Of a stretch of 32,728 nucleotides of DNA, positions 17,920 through 26,997 are shown in pieces. Source of the stretch: JBCDAP01 sp038747915 (GTDB lineage: Bacteria > Planctomycetota > Phycisphaerae > Phycisphaerales > UBA1924); assembly GCA_038747915.1 (NCBI GenBank), contig JBCDJJ010000039.1, forward strand, positions 1 to 32,728. Direction: 5' to 3'. The first letter of the stretch is position 1. Each line of letters starts with the position of its first letter. A program made the position numbers and the translations under genes. The notes under the pieces are model-generated. The model had not been told where the DNA came from and made no database searches. It saw nothing but the letters and a program-made list of their open reading frames with translations.

Positions 17920-18146
17920 GCCAGTACGACGGATTTGTTTGTAACCACTTTCTTTCAGTAGTACCGAACAGATGCGCAGTCGATGCGCAGCTCAGACTTA
18001 GGCAGACCGCACCTGGGCCCTGTGAAGGGGGGCAGGCGCTTCGATCCACCTACGACTCTTCGGCGCAGCCCGGTGCTCGCAGGCCGCCGGTGGTGTCGGG
18101 TAGCATATCAGCGGTCCCGCGCCCCACGATGTGAGCCGTTGATGAG

Positions 18147-18182
18147 AAATACCGTTCATTCTCCAAACAAAATACCGTGCAT
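18147..18182. repeat. Two 13-bp near-identical direct repeats upstream of recQ
   Basis: AAATACCGTTCAT (18147-18159) and AAATACCGTGCAT (18170-18182) differ at one base and are phased 23 bp apart, about two helical turns. They lie in the gap before recQ and could be a regulator's binding site. They are otherwise unexplained. Confidence 0.5.
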
Positions 18183-18342
18183 GTGGGTGTTCGTCAGCCT
18201 CTCCGGTGGCCTTGGCCTCAATGGATGCGCGAACGCGGAGCGTGACCGTGAGGAGTTCGAACGCGACCGCAGCGGCGTGGCGGCGATCGACCACTCGCCG
18301 CTCCGTGTCGCCCATGAGACACGATTACGACGCGCCGAGTGA
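18181..18342 (+). CDS. Possible 53-aa small protein upstream of recQ
   Basis: A reading frame starting at ATG 18181 with a hydrophobic start and a lipobox-like LNGC (residues 13-16), then a charged tail (ERDREEFERDR). There is no positively charged n-region and no visible ribosome binding site, and the ATG lies in the second direct repeat. It ends just before the recQ start chosen here. It may be a small lipoprotein or simply the open frame of a leader; I favour neither strongly. Confidence 0.2.
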   Translation: MWVFVSLSGGLGLNGCANAERDREEFERDRSGVAAIDHSPLRVAHETRLRRAE

Positions 18343-18352
18343 GTGTCTGTCG

Positions 18353-20284
18353 ATGGTGACCGGAGGCGGGGTGCGGGCCGACACGTTGACGCTCGATGCG
18401 GTGCGGCAGGAGGTCGCCGCCCGATGGGGCTTCGCCGAGCTGCGGCCCATGCAGGCGGAAGCGATCGAGGCAGCGGTGGAAGGCCGGGACGCGGTCGTGG
18501 TGATGCCGACCGGCGGCGGCAAGAGCCTGTGCTACCAGGCCCCGGCGCTGGTTGATGCGCGACCGCACGTTGTCGTGAGCCCGCTGGTCGCGTTGATGGA
18601 GGATCAGGTGGCGTCGCTCCGCGCGCTCGGCGCGCCCGCGGCGTGCCTGCACAGCCAACTGGACCCGCGGGACTCGATGGAGATCGAAGAGTCGGTGCGG
18701 GCTGGTGAACTGCGGCTGTTGTACGCCGCGCCGGAGCGGCTGCTGAGCGGTCGGACGCTCTCGCTGCTCCGCGAGGTGAAGCCAGCGGCGCTCGTGATCG
18801 ATGAGGCGCACTGCATCAGTCAGTGGGGCCACGACTTCCGCCCCCACTACCGCCGGCTGGCCGAGCTGCGTCGGGCACTGCCGGATCTGGCGATCCGCGC
18901 GTTCACGGCGACCGCGACACCTCGGGTACGGGAGGACATCGCGCATCAGCTTGAGCTGCGCGACCCGGCGATGCTGGTGGGCGATTTCCACCGGGCGAAC
19001 CTGACGTACCGCGTGGTGCCGCGGACCGACCGGCTCGGGCAGATCGAAGCGGTGTGCCGGCGGCACGCCGGGCGAGCGGTGATCGCGTACGCGAACAGCC
19101 GCAAGCAAACGGAGCAGATCGCGGAGGGGCTCGGACGGCGCGGGATCGAGGCCCGCGCCTATCACGCGGGGATGGGGGGTGAGGCTCGGCGGGCGATCGA
19201 GCGCGACTTCGCGCGCGAGCGGGTGAACGTGATCGTCGCGACGGTGGCGTTCGGCATGGGGATCGACCGGTCGGATGTGCGGGCGGTGGTTCACGCGGGG
19301 GCGCCGAAGTCGATCGAGGCGTATGCGCAGGAAACGGGGCGGGCGGGGCGCGACGGGATGGCGGCCGAGTGCGTGCTGCTCTACGCGCCGGGTGACATCG
19401 TGCAGTGGAAGCGACTGCTGAACGATTCACCGATCGGGCAGTACGACGAGCACGGCAACGAGCTGGACACGGATGCGGCGCTCGCGGCCCGTGCGCACCA
19501 GGTGGCGCTGCTCGAGGAGATGCGCCGGTTCGCCTCGTCGCCGGCGTGCCGGCATGCGCAGCTGTGCGCGTACTTCGGTCAGTCGCTCGCGAGTGATGGT
19601 GAGTCATCCGGGTGCGGGGCGTGCGATGTGTGCCTGGGCGAGGTGGCGTTGATGGAGGGCGCGACGGAAGTCGCGCAGCAGATCCTGTCGGCGGTCGCGC
19701 GGTGCGAGCAGCGCTTCGGGGCGCGGCACATCGCCAGCGTGCTGCGCGGCGAGCGCGACGAGCGGATCGAGCGGCTGGGTCACGACCAGCTTTCTGTGTT
19801 CGGGCTCATGAAGGGTGCGACCGTGAAGCGGATCGGGCTGCTCATCGACCAGCTTCTGGATCAGGAGTTGCTCGCCAAGACGGGGGAGGAATATCCCGTG
19901 CTCGCGCTCACGGGTCGTTCACTCGCGGTGCTTCGTGGGCAGGAGACCGTGACGCTCACGGAGCCGCCAGCGGGCACGTCGACGGCCCGGCGCTCGTCTG
20001 GTCACGCTGAGGTGGCGGATCTGACACCGAGCGAGCGGGCGCTGTTCGAGAAGCTGCGTGGGTTGCGACGCGAGATCGCCGAGTCACAGGATGTGCCTGC
20101 GTATGTCGTGTTCAGCGATGCGACGCTTCGATCGATGTCGCGGATCCGGCCGCGGACGGTGCCGTCGATGCGGCGGGTGTCTGGTGTGGGCGAGACGAAA
20201 CTCGAGCGGTACGGACAGGCGTTCTTCGATGCGATCGAGGTGTTCTGTGAGACCACACCGCTCTCGCGTGATGCACCGGGGTAG
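18353..20284 (+). CDS. recQ: ATP-dependent DNA helicase RecQ
   Basis: A 643-aa 3'-5' superfamily 2 helicase used in recombination and replication-fork repair. All core parts are present: motif I MPTGGGKS (about 48-55), DEAH box at about 150-153 followed by CISQWGHDFRPHY, FTATATP, a second RecA-like lobe ending in ETGRAGRDG (about 325), the RecQ zinc site with four cysteines (CRHAQL..., then CGACDVC, about 400-427), the winged-helix RQC region, and a C-terminal HRDC domain (about 560-633). The start is uncertain. ATG 18314 and ATG 18353 lack good ribosome binding sites, and GTG 18371 has GGAGG only 4 nt away; all three leave the helicase intact. Two small genes follow closely on the same strand. 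Confidence 0.93.
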   Translation: MVTGGGVRADTLTLDAVRQEVAARWGFAELRPMQAEAIEAAVEGRDAVVVMPTGGGKSLCYQAPALVDARPHVVVSPLVALMEDQVASLRALGAPAACLHSQLDPRDSMEIEESVRAGELRLLYAAPERLLSGRTLSLLREVKPAALVIDEAHCISQWGHDFRPHYRRLAELRRALPDLAIRAFTATATPRVREDIAHQLELRDPAMLVGDFHRANLTYRVVPRTDRLGQIEAVCRRHAGRAVIAYANSRKQTEQIAEGLGRRGIEARAYHAGMGGEARRAIERDFARERVNVIVATVAFGMGIDRSDVRAVVHAGAPKSIEAYAQETGRAGRDGMAAECVLLYAPGDIVQWKRLLNDSPIGQYDEHGNELDTDAALAARAHQVALLEEMRRFASSPACRHAQLCAYFGQSLASDGESSGCGACDVCLGEVALMEGATEVAQQILSAVARCEQRFGARHIASVLRGERDERIERLGHDQLSVFGLMKGATVKRIGLLIDQLLDQELLAKTGEEYPVLALTGRSLAVLRGQETVTLTEPPAGTSTARRSSGHAEVADLTPSERALFEKLRGLRREIAESQDVPAYVVFSDATLRSMSRIRPRTVPSMRRVSGVGETKLERYGQAFFDAIEVFCETTPLSRDAPG

Positions 20285-20297
20285 GGGGCTACCGCTG

Positions 20298-20504
20298 ATG
20301 TGGTGCGGGCCGAACGTTCGTCTCCGGACCGATGACCCATTCGCCGCGAAACACGGAGTGGCAATGCTCGTGCTGACAGCAGATCCCGAAAGCGCATCAC
20401 GCGACAATGACATCCGCTGTCTCAGGGGCGAGACAATCGAGCTTCCACTCGCCATTGATTGGTGGCGGGTCGATCCGAAGGATCCGCCGCCGAATCCCGA
20501 ATAG
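20298..20504 (+). CDS. Hypothetical 68-aa protein
   Basis: A small frame fitted between recQ (13 nt upstream) and the two-TM gene (6 nt downstream), with AGGGGG about 9 nt before the ATG at 20298. The tight spacing and ordinary amino-acid composition (for example GETIELPLAIDWWRVD) support a real co-transcribed gene. An in-frame ATG at 20271 would overlap recQ. It has no recognisable domain, TM or signal peptide. It may alternatively be non-coding spacer. Confidence 0.4.
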   Translation: MWCGPNVRLRTDDPFAAKHGVAMLVLTADPESASRDNDIRCLRGETIELPLAIDWWRVDPKDPPPNPE

Positions 20505-20510
20505 GCTCTC

Positions 20511-21152
20511 ATGGTGCATGTCCTCCCACCGACATCGCGGATCGAGATGGTGCGCGATGGTGATCATGTCACGATCACGCTGCCACCGCCGGGCCTGTCG
20601 TTCGGGAACGCCGAGGTGAAGTTTGCACTCGCTTTCACAGCGATCGTAGCGGGGTTGTCGGGGTTCTTTTGGTTGCTGCTGCAGGGTGCGTCGACCGGGA
20701 CGTGGGTGATGTTCGGCTCGGTGGTGGCGCTGTTCTGGCTCGTGTGCGTGGGGCTGATGATCGAGGCGTGGCGCCGGTCGCGGCAGATCGCGATCATGGA
20801 TGTCGTCGACGGGCATCTTGTGGTCACGACGAGCATGCCGCTCGGCACTCGGGCGTTCACGATCGAGTCGCGCTTCATCAAGGCGCTTGGCGTTGGGCCC
20901 TCGGGTGTGGTGGTGAACGACGAGCCGGTGATGGCCCTGCGGATCGACAGTACCAAGGCGGTCGAGGTGAGGCCGGGCACGCGGAAGAAGGTGTTCAAGC
21001 TGTTCCGTGAGCGGGATGTGCAGGAGTTGGAGTGGGTGGCGGAGACGCTTCGGGACGCGTTGGGCGTCGAATCGTCCTCGATGCGGCGGTGGGAAAAGGA
21101 CGCGGCGAGCTCGCGGGCGCCGGGCGGGATGAGCGACACCGGCCCGAGTTGA
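20511..21152 (+). CDS. Hypothetical two-TM membrane protein
   Basis: A 213-aa protein not assignable to a named family. Residues 1-35 are cytoplasmic and hydrophilic; two TM helices follow (about 38-58, then 65-86) with a short loop. The remaining 125 residues form a soluble domain with alternating strands (HLVVTTSMPLGTRAFTIESR) and a terminal helix, which resembles the pattern of small PH-like membrane-associated domains; this is only an impression. The tail after about 190 is Ser-rich and probably disordered. It begins 6 nt after the 68-aa frame, so it is likely part of the recQ transcript. Confidence 0.7.
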   Translation: MVHVLPPTSRIEMVRDGDHVTITLPPPGLSFGNAEVKFALAFTAIVAGLSGFFWLLLQGASTGTWVMFGSVVALFWLVCVGLMIEAWRRSRQIAIMDVVDGHLVVTTSMPLGTRAFTIESRFIKALGVGPSGVVVNDEPVMALRIDSTKAVEVRPGTRKKVFKLFRERDVQELEWVAETLRDALGVESSSMRRWEKDAASSRAPGGMSDTGPS

Positions 21153-21190
21153 GACGGGTGAGCGACAGGGACGGTTGGTACGGATCCGTC

Positions 21191-21219
21191 TTGATGGCCG
21201 AAGGCCAGTGACCTATCTT
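21191..21219 (+). promoter_or_regulatory. Promoter of tRNA-His
   Basis: TTGATG (21191-21196) and TATCTT (21214-21219) are separated by exactly 17 nt, a good sigma-70-type pair that would start transcription about 40 nt before the mature tRNA. Confidence 0.55.
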
Positions 21220-21265
21220 GCTGGGTCCGCCTGCGCCGGGTCGTTGACCACGGAGGCGGCGATAT

Positions 21266-21340
21266 GGTGGCCATAGCTCAGTTGGTTAGAGCGCCGGGTT
21301 GTGGTCCCGGAGGTCGCGGGTTCAAGTCCCGTTGGTCACC
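21266..21340 (+). tRNA. tRNA-His (anticodon GTG)
   Basis: A full cloverleaf can be drawn: acceptor 21267-21273 with 21333-21339 (one G-T pair), D arm GCTC/GAGC, anticodon stem CCGGG/CCCGG with loop TTGTGGT, and a T arm with TTCAAGT. The extra G-1 (21266) opposite the C73 discriminator (21340), the identity element of tRNA-His, is present. CCA is not encoded. Gene orientation is convergent with the minus-strand gene at 21517. Confidence 0.97.
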
Positions 21341-21420
21341 CTTGCTGCTCGCGACGTGGTCGACGAGTGGGGCTCACCTGAGATCGGCGGGTGTGATGCA
21401 GTCTCGCGGAACGTGATGCG

Positions 21421-21446
21421 GTGTGGCGTCGCTTCCGACGCCACGC
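21421..21446. terminator. Stem-loop between tRNA-His and the convergent gene
   Basis: GTGGCGTCG (21423-21431) and CGACGCCAC (21436-21444) form a perfect 9-bp stem with a CTTC loop, extendable by a wobble and a G-C pair. It lies between convergent units and could end both, although neither side has a T-run. Confidence 0.45.
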
Positions 21447-21516
21447 CGTGCTGTGCTCTCAGGATGAGTGAGCGAGGTTGATGGAGAACGACCGTGGGTC
21501 TGACCGACGGGCCCGG

Positions 21517-23142
21517 TCAGTTCCCGATGGTGCCGATGACGTTGCACTGCTCGTCGTAGATCTTGTTGTAGTTGACCAGGATGAAGATGAAGTCGGTGGC
21601 GTCGATGTCACCATCACCGTCGGTGTCGCCGGGGCACGGGCACGGGATGCACTCGGGGTCGGCACAGAGCACATCGGTGTTCGGGGTGATGTCGATCGGG
21701 TCGAGCGGGACATCGCGGACCTCATCGCGGTCGGCGATGTTGAACTCGAGCTCTGCGAAACGGAACTCGACCTCGGCCCGAACAAGCGGGACATCGGCCT
21801 CGAAGCACGCGGTGTTGAGCGCATCGTTGGTCTTGACCAAGTACTCGCCAAGGGGCGGGGTGACGAACGGCCCGGTGGCCCCCGCGAAGTTGGAGAGATC
21901 GTTGCGTCCAGCGACGAGCCAGCCGCAGTCGCGCCCCTTCACAACGTCTTCGCCGGCGGCGACTGGGTTGGTGTCCATGCCGAAGGGGTCGCTGCTGCCG
22001 TAGGAACGGACACCGCGGAGCCCGCCACCGGCGTCGTACTCGAGCAGGCCAGCGGTCATGCCACCCGGGTTCATCCAGAGCCCGCCGACACCGATGAAGT
22101 CCGACTCGTCGTCGTACTCGACCGCGGCGTAGCCGGTCTCCCAGGCGATGGGCAGCGGCTCACCGGTCGGGAACCCGACGAATGTGTGCTGCCAGTCGGT
22201 GATGAAGCCCGGGAGCGATGGATCGACGGTGAGTAGGTGCGGCGCATCGCCGCCTGCAGCGCCCTGTGGGCCGGCGTTGGTGCGACCGGCGATGTAGAGG
22301 GAGTTGCGGCCGCGATCGAAGTCGATGCCGTCGCCGGTCTCGTTGATGTGAGGGGCATCGGGGTTCATGGGATCCAGCGAGCTGAAGAGGAATGCGCCCA
22401 GCGGGTTGAGCCCGAGATCGATGGGCATGAGGAAGACATCGAGCTGACCGTTCGGGGCGAACGGGGTGAACGACCGGGCGGTGCCGACGATCGCAAAGTC
22501 GGATCCCGGGCCCACCTCAACAAGATCGGTGAAGCCCACCTGGAGATCTGGCTCGACATCGCTGTTGGGGTTGAAGAACTCGTAGTCTCGCGCGACGAAG
22601 CTCATGCCGTCCGGTGAGATAATCAGGGCGCTGGGCCGGCCGAAGCGGTTGCCGACAACCACGAACCCGGCCTCGTTCTCGATCACCGCGATGGAGACGC
22701 CAGGGTTGGGGCGGTTCACCGCGTCGGTGCCAGCGGTACCGGCGAACCGGCGCGACCACACCACGTTGCCAGCGGTATCGAGCCGTGAGACGAGGATCTC
22801 GGCGTCGGGGGCTTGTCCGCCGACGATGGTGCCCGCGACGATGTAGCCGTCGCTCAGCTCGCGGATGGAGTAGCCGCGCTCGTCCTGACCGACGTCGTAG
22901 CGCTTCGACCAGAGGATGTTCCCGAGCGCGTCGTACCGGCTCACCAGCATGTCCGCCGGGGCGGTGCCCCCGAATCGGGACCAGCCGGTCGTCACGTACC
23001 CACCGTCCGAGGTGTTGTCGACGGCCACGGCCTGCTCGGACGTCTCCGGCGTGCCATAGACCTGTTGAAAACGCTGCCCGGTCGCCGAGCCGGCGAGGAC
23101 GAGACACGAGGACACAGTCATCGAAAGGGCGATGCGAGTCAT
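21517..23142 (-). CDS. Secreted beta-propeller-like protein with dockerin-like tail
   Basis: A 541-aa exported protein. The ATG at 23142 has GGAG 8 nt upstream and starts a signal peptide (about 1-21, ending ATGQ). The body carries repeats of the delta-60/PQQ-like kind (DGGYVTTGWS, DGYIVAGT, NVVWSRRF), which usually fold into a propeller. The last 45 residues hold paired Cys-Pro and an EF-hand-like loop with a hydrophobic helix (DTDGDGDIDATDFIFILVNY), a single half of a dockerin-type module common at the C-terminus of exported planctomycete proteins. The function of that tail (anchoring or sorting) is not established as far as I know. The neighbour at 23401 shares the same tail. Confidence 0.8.
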   Translation of the reverse strand: MTRIALSMTVSSCLVLAGSATGQRFQQVYGTPETSEQAVAVDNTSDGGYVTTGWSRFGGTAPADMLVSRYDALGNILWSKRYDVGQDERGYSIRELSDGYIVAGTIVGGQAPDAEILVSRLDTAGNVVWSRRFAGTAGTDAVNRPNPGVSIAVIENEAGFVVVGNRFGRPSALIISPDGMSFVARDYEFFNPNSDVEPDLQVGFTDLVEVGPGSDFAIVGTARSFTPFAPNGQLDVFLMPIDLGLNPLGAFLFSSLDPMNPDAPHINETGDGIDFDRGRNSLYIAGRTNAGPQGAAGGDAPHLLTVDPSLPGFITDWQHTFVGFPTGEPLPIAWETGYAAVEYDDESDFIGVGGLWMNPGGMTAGLLEYDAGGGLRGVRSYGSSDPFGMDTNPVAAGEDVVKGRDCGWLVAGRNDLSNFAGATGPFVTPPLGEYLVKTNDALNTACFEADVPLVRAEVEFRFAELEFNIADRDEVRDVPLDPIDITPNTDVLCADPECIPCPCPGDTDGDGDIDATDFIFILVNYNKIYDEQCNVIGTIGN

Positions 23143-23344
23143 ACACGAACTCCACATGTCGTGTCGCCCGGTCGGTGGGCCTGCGTACAGACCTGCCGAG
23201 GAGGCGATCTCCTGTTGGAACAGCGACGGGAACACCCCGCCGCAACCGAGAGAGACCCTACGGTTCGTTCTCGGGCACTCCAAACGGTTCGCGCGGACTT
23301 TCTTGATCGAGAAGGATGATGATCTGGTGCCCGGTTCGACGGGG

Positions 23345-23384
23345 CGCGACGAAACACCCCGGCGCCGTCTCCGTCGCCCGGGTG
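23345..23384 (-). terminator. Candidate terminator of the lamin-tail gene
   Basis: Two 10-base arms (23355-23364 and 23375-23384) pair with one mismatch around a 10-base loop, 17 nt past the stop codon at 23401. On the minus strand the stem is followed by TTTCGTC, a short and weak T-tail. Confidence 0.45.
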
Positions 23385-23400
23385 CGCTCGATCGTTGGGT

Positions 23401-24882
23401 TCACTCGGACTGGTCGCAGACCCGTCCGAAGTTGACCAGCACCGTGACGAAGTCGGCGGCGTCGACATCGAAATCGCCGTCGAGGTCGCCGGGGCACGCA
23501 GTGGGTTCGGGGTCGCTCGGCGTGATGACCTCGTACTCGTCGGGCGAGCCCGGAAAGTCGCCACTCGGATCGTTGAGTTCGATCAGCGTCGAGTTGGCGA
23601 ACGTTGGGACGAACTCGCCCGGTGCCGACCAGAGACCTTCGGAGACCGCTTGGGCGGTCCGAGCCTCGGCGCTGCCGATAGGCTCGCCGGCGATGTTCCA
23701 CTGGAGGTGGTCGGCGATCAGCGACGAGTTCCCGAAGCTGACATTCCCGACTGCATCGGGGAAGAAGAGTTGCATGGCGTAGGCGTCTTGGTCGAGGGGG
23801 CTGGCGAAGGCCCCGCCGAGCGCGGAGCGGTTGATGCGGTCGACGTCGCCCGCTGGTGCATCATCGTCGAAGTGAACGAAGAGGGCGGTCCCCGCCTCGA
23901 TGGTGATCCCGTCGAATCCACCCGGCGCGGTGTAACGGCGCGCGCTGGCGAAATCGTGCGAGCAGAAGCGCCAGCCATCGAGCGCCACATCATCGGCTGA
24001 GAAGTTGAACAGCTCGATGATGCTCGCCTCGAAGTCAACCGATCGGATCTGGACACGGCGCTCGAAGGCTGTCGGCAACGGGTCGCTCGCGGCCAGTTGC
24101 GGCAGGAACGCGGCGCCCCCGGCGCCGTTTCCGAATCGCTCGGGAAGCGGGAGCGTGTCTTCGAAGAGACCGGTCGCGGTGTTGAATACACCGATCGGGC
24201 CGCAGGGCGCTCCGCAGTCGGTGTAGATGCGGCCGTAGCCGTAGGCGAGTCCGTCGAAGGCGGGCGTTCCTTGGACAACGAGCTGGCTCTCACCGGTCTG
24301 CGGGTCGAAGGCGTGGATGGAGTACACACTGTCGTTGGAGGTGCCGTCGCGCTCACCGACTAGCAAGCGGCCACGATCTGTGTCGAAGGTCAAGCCTCGA
24401 AGGACGCCACCAGGCGTGATGGGAAGCGATGAACTACCCGGCAGCGGCGACAAGACACCGGTGCCGGTATCGATCACGAACAGCCCGGTGTCGCTGGCAC
24501 CCGAGCCGGTGTTGAACGCGTAGAGCTGGCCATTCCCGTACGCGAGCGAGGTGATGACGCGGATGGTGTTCCCGCGCTCGTCGAACAAGAGTACGGTGCC
24601 CTCGGTAACGAGATCACCCCCGGTATTGACGCGGCTCACGCGAAGGCGCAGCGTGTTCGAGCCCAAGACACGGGGCTCGATCTCAAAGAGGCGGCCCGTC
24701 GTCGGGTCAGCGGCGAGCGCTTGGCTTTTTCCGAGAGGTCCCTCCGGAGCGTCGCCGGTGGTCACGTCGATGATCCAGTTCTTGAGACCGCCTTCGTCGC
24801 CGGTGTACGAGGTGACGAGCTGAGCATGCGTACCACCAGCGGTCGCCGCTATGGCAACGCATGCAATTGGGGAGAGATTCAT
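23401..24882 (-). CDS. Secreted protein with lamin-tail-like domain and dockerin-like tail
   Basis: A 493-aa exported protein. The ATG at 24882 has GGAG about 9 nt upstream and opens a signal peptide (about 1-20, GGTHAQ). Residues about 25-260 read as propeller-type repeats (LAYGNGQLYAFNTGSG, GLAYGYGRIYTD). Residues about 270-400 resemble a lamin-tail (LTD) fold, with IELFNFSADDVALDGWRF and a FVHFDDDAP element. The C-terminus has a Cys-Pro-Gly and an EF-hand-like loop (CPGDLDGDFDVDAADFV) similar to the gene downstream. The two genes are on one strand but separated by about 260 nt with a terminator-like stem, so they are probably separate transcripts of related function. Confidence 0.8.
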   Translation of the reverse strand: MNLSPIACVAIAATAGGTHAQLVTSYTGDEGGLKNWIIDVTTGDAPEGPLGKSQALAADPTTGRLFEIEPRVLGSNTLRLRVSRVNTGGDLVTEGTVLLFDERGNTIRVITSLAYGNGQLYAFNTGSGASDTGLFVIDTGTGVLSPLPGSSSLPITPGGVLRGLTFDTDRGRLLVGERDGTSNDSVYSIHAFDPQTGESQLVVQGTPAFDGLAYGYGRIYTDCGAPCGPIGVFNTATGLFEDTLPLPERFGNGAGGAAFLPQLAASDPLPTAFERRVQIRSVDFEASIIELFNFSADDVALDGWRFCSHDFASARRYTAPGGFDGITIEAGTALFVHFDDDAPAGDVDRINRSALGGAFASPLDQDAYAMQLFFPDAVGNVSFGNSSLIADHLQWNIAGEPIGSAEARTAQAVSEGLWSAPGEFVPTFANSTLIELNDPSGDFPGSPDEYEVITPSDPEPTACPGDLDGDFDVDAADFVTVLVNFGRVCDQSE

Positions 24883-25270
24883 GGTGTCGGCTCCGGGAAA
24901 GTGCTGCGCAGCACGGAAAACCCTTCGGCCGCAACGTCACGGCAGGGATGTGCTCTCGCGCAACACCATCTCCACGAGCGCGATCAACGTTGCGTGTCCC
25001 GAGCTGGAGTTTCTTATGAATCTCTCGGTGTGTTCACGCATTGCGGTTTCACCCTGGGGTCACTCACATATGCCGTGCGGGATCATCATGATGCGCTCCA
25101 GACTCCACCTCATAAGCCACCCAGCATCGAACGCGTACACTCGAAGAAGGTAATCAACACACACGGCGCGGCAGCGATGCACCGGGCACTCGTCGGCGAA
25201 CCACTCGCCGAGCGACGAGCACCGCAATGTTGGTGTTCGTCTTCTCCGGTGAGTAAGCGATCGCGAGCGA
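24883..25270. other. Intergenic region between gnd and the lamin-tail gene
   Basis: 388 bases without a convincing gene. A strong stem CGGCGA (25194-25199)/TCGCCG (25205-25210), with a competing 7-bp pairing CTCGTCG (25189-25195)/CGACGAG (25213-25219), lies about 50 nt past the gnd stop and may end its transcript. It has no T-run. The remainder must hold the promoter of the gene starting at 24882, but I cannot place it. Confidence 0.4.
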
Positions 25271-26812
25271 TCACACCGCCAACTGCGGCCTATCGGGTTC
25301 GGGCCAGTCGAGGTGGAAAAACTGGCCGCGCGGCTTGTCGACCCGCTCGTAGGTATGCGCACCGAAGTAGTCGCGTTGGGCCTGGAGGAGGTTCGCGGAG
25401 AGCGGATCGGTGCGGTAGCTATCGAAGTAGGACATGGCCGAGTTGAAGGCCGGCGTGGGCACGCCGGCGAGGGCCGCAGCGGCGACTACGCGTCGCCAGT
25501 CGCTGCCGAACTCGGTGATGCGAGCCGCGAAGAACTCGTCGAGCAAGAGGTTGGCGAGTTGCGGGTTGCGCTCGTACGCCTCGGTGATCTTCTGCAGGAA
25601 GCGTGCTCGGATGATGCACCCACCGCGCCAGATCTGTGCGATCTCGCCGAAGTTGAGCGACCAGTTGTAGTGCTCGGAAGCGGCTCGCATCAACTGGAAG
25701 CCCTGGGCGTAGGAGCAGATCTTGGAGCAATAAAGGGCACGCTCGATGGCGTTGACAAGTGTCTCGGGTGAGCCGCCGAAGAGGTCCATGGCGGCCTGCT
25801 GATCACCGTCGGATGCCGATCCGAGGATCTTCGCCGCGTGGGTTCGCTCGTCCTTGATGGCGCTGATGGCGCGCGCGAAGACGGCCTCGGCGATCGTGGC
25901 GGCGGGCACTCCCATGTCGAGCGCATTCACGCTCGTCCACCGCCCGGTGCCTTTCTGGCCCGCGGTGTCGAGCACGATGTCGACAAAGGGCTTGCCGGTC
26001 TCCGGGTCGGTCTGCTGAAGGATGTCCGCGGTGATCTCGATGAGGAACGAGTCGAGCTGCCCCTCGTTCCACCGAGCAAAGACCGTCGAGATGTCCGCGG
26101 GCGCCATGCCGGCAAGATGACGCAGCAGGAAGTAGGCCTCGCAGATCATCTGCATGTCGCCGTACTCGATGCCGTTGTGCACCATCTTCACGTAATGCCC
26201 TGCACCATCAGGGCCAACGAGCGCGGTGCAGGGCACGCCACCGGTGATCGGCTTCGCCGGCTCGGCGCCGCCGAGCTCTTTCCCGGTCTCCGGATCGACC
26301 TTTGAGGCGATCGCCTGCCAGATGGGCTCGAGGTGCGCCCAGGCCTCGGGCGCTCCGCCGGGCATGAGAGAGGGACCGAATCGAGCCCCGAGCTCACCGC
26401 CGGACACACCAGAACCAACAAAGAAGAGGCCCTTCTCGTTGAGTTCTCGCTCGCGCCGGATGGTGTCTTCCCAGTGAGCGTTGCCACCATCGATGATGAC
26501 ATCGCCCTTCCCAAGCAGCGGGACCAGCGACGCGATCACCGCATCGGTCGGACCGCCCGCCTGGACCATGGAAATGATCTTCCGCGGGGGCTTGATCGCG
26601 GCCACGAAGTCTTCGAGCGAGGGCTCGCCGGTCAGGGCGCCACCTGTGCCGTCGAAGCTCGTTGGCGGGTGCTCGCTGAGAAACCGCGTCATCTTTTCAG
26701 TCGTGCGGTTCCAGACCACGACATGAAAGCCATGGTCGGCGATGTTGAGGGCGAGATTCTGACCCATCACGGCAAGGCCGATCAGGCCGATGTCGGCGCG
26801 CTGTTCTGGCAT
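25271..26812 (-). CDS. gnd: 6-phosphogluconate dehydrogenase, decarboxylating
   Basis: This enzyme oxidises 6-phosphogluconate to ribulose 5-phosphate and CO2 with NADP+ in the oxidative pentose phosphate pathway; cytosolic. The 513-aa length suits the long dimeric form. The start at 26812 has GGAG at about 8 nt and begins just before the NADP-binding loop GLAVMGQNLALNIADHGF. Other family marks are GSGVSGGELGARFGPSLMPGG, KMVHNGIEYGDMQ (substrate and catalytic Lys), LDTAGQKGTGRWT and the C-terminal FGAHTYERVDKPRGQFFH. No zwf or pgl lies in the window. Confidence 0.96.
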   Translation of the reverse strand: MPEQRADIGLIGLAVMGQNLALNIADHGFHVVVWNRTTEKMTRFLSEHPPTSFDGTGGALTGEPSLEDFVAAIKPPRKIISMVQAGGPTDAVIASLVPLLGKGDVIIDGGNAHWEDTIRRERELNEKGLFFVGSGVSGGELGARFGPSLMPGGAPEAWAHLEPIWQAIASKVDPETGKELGGAEPAKPITGGVPCTALVGPDGAGHYVKMVHNGIEYGDMQMICEAYFLLRHLAGMAPADISTVFARWNEGQLDSFLIEITADILQQTDPETGKPFVDIVLDTAGQKGTGRWTSVNALDMGVPAATIAEAVFARAISAIKDERTHAAKILGSASDGDQQAAMDLFGGSPETLVNAIERALYCSKICSYAQGFQLMRAASEHYNWSLNFGEIAQIWRGGCIIRARFLQKITEAYERNPQLANLLLDEFFAARITEFGSDWRRVVAAAALAGVPTPAFNSAMSYFDSYRTDPLSANLLQAQRDYFGAHTYERVDKPRGQFFHLDWPEPDRPQLAV

Positions 26813-26997
26813 GGGAACTCCGGGCGTTCGCGCTAGTGTGCCGGACAGACGCCGACAGGGCAACCAGATGCGACAACGCCCGACTACTCGTGGCCCGGAG
26901 CGCAACGCCGCGGAGCGGGAGCTCCCGATCGCGCACGCTGCCTTGAGTCGAGATCCGCGAAACCCAGCAGCGTCTCCAACCAGCCGAGTCTTGGTAG

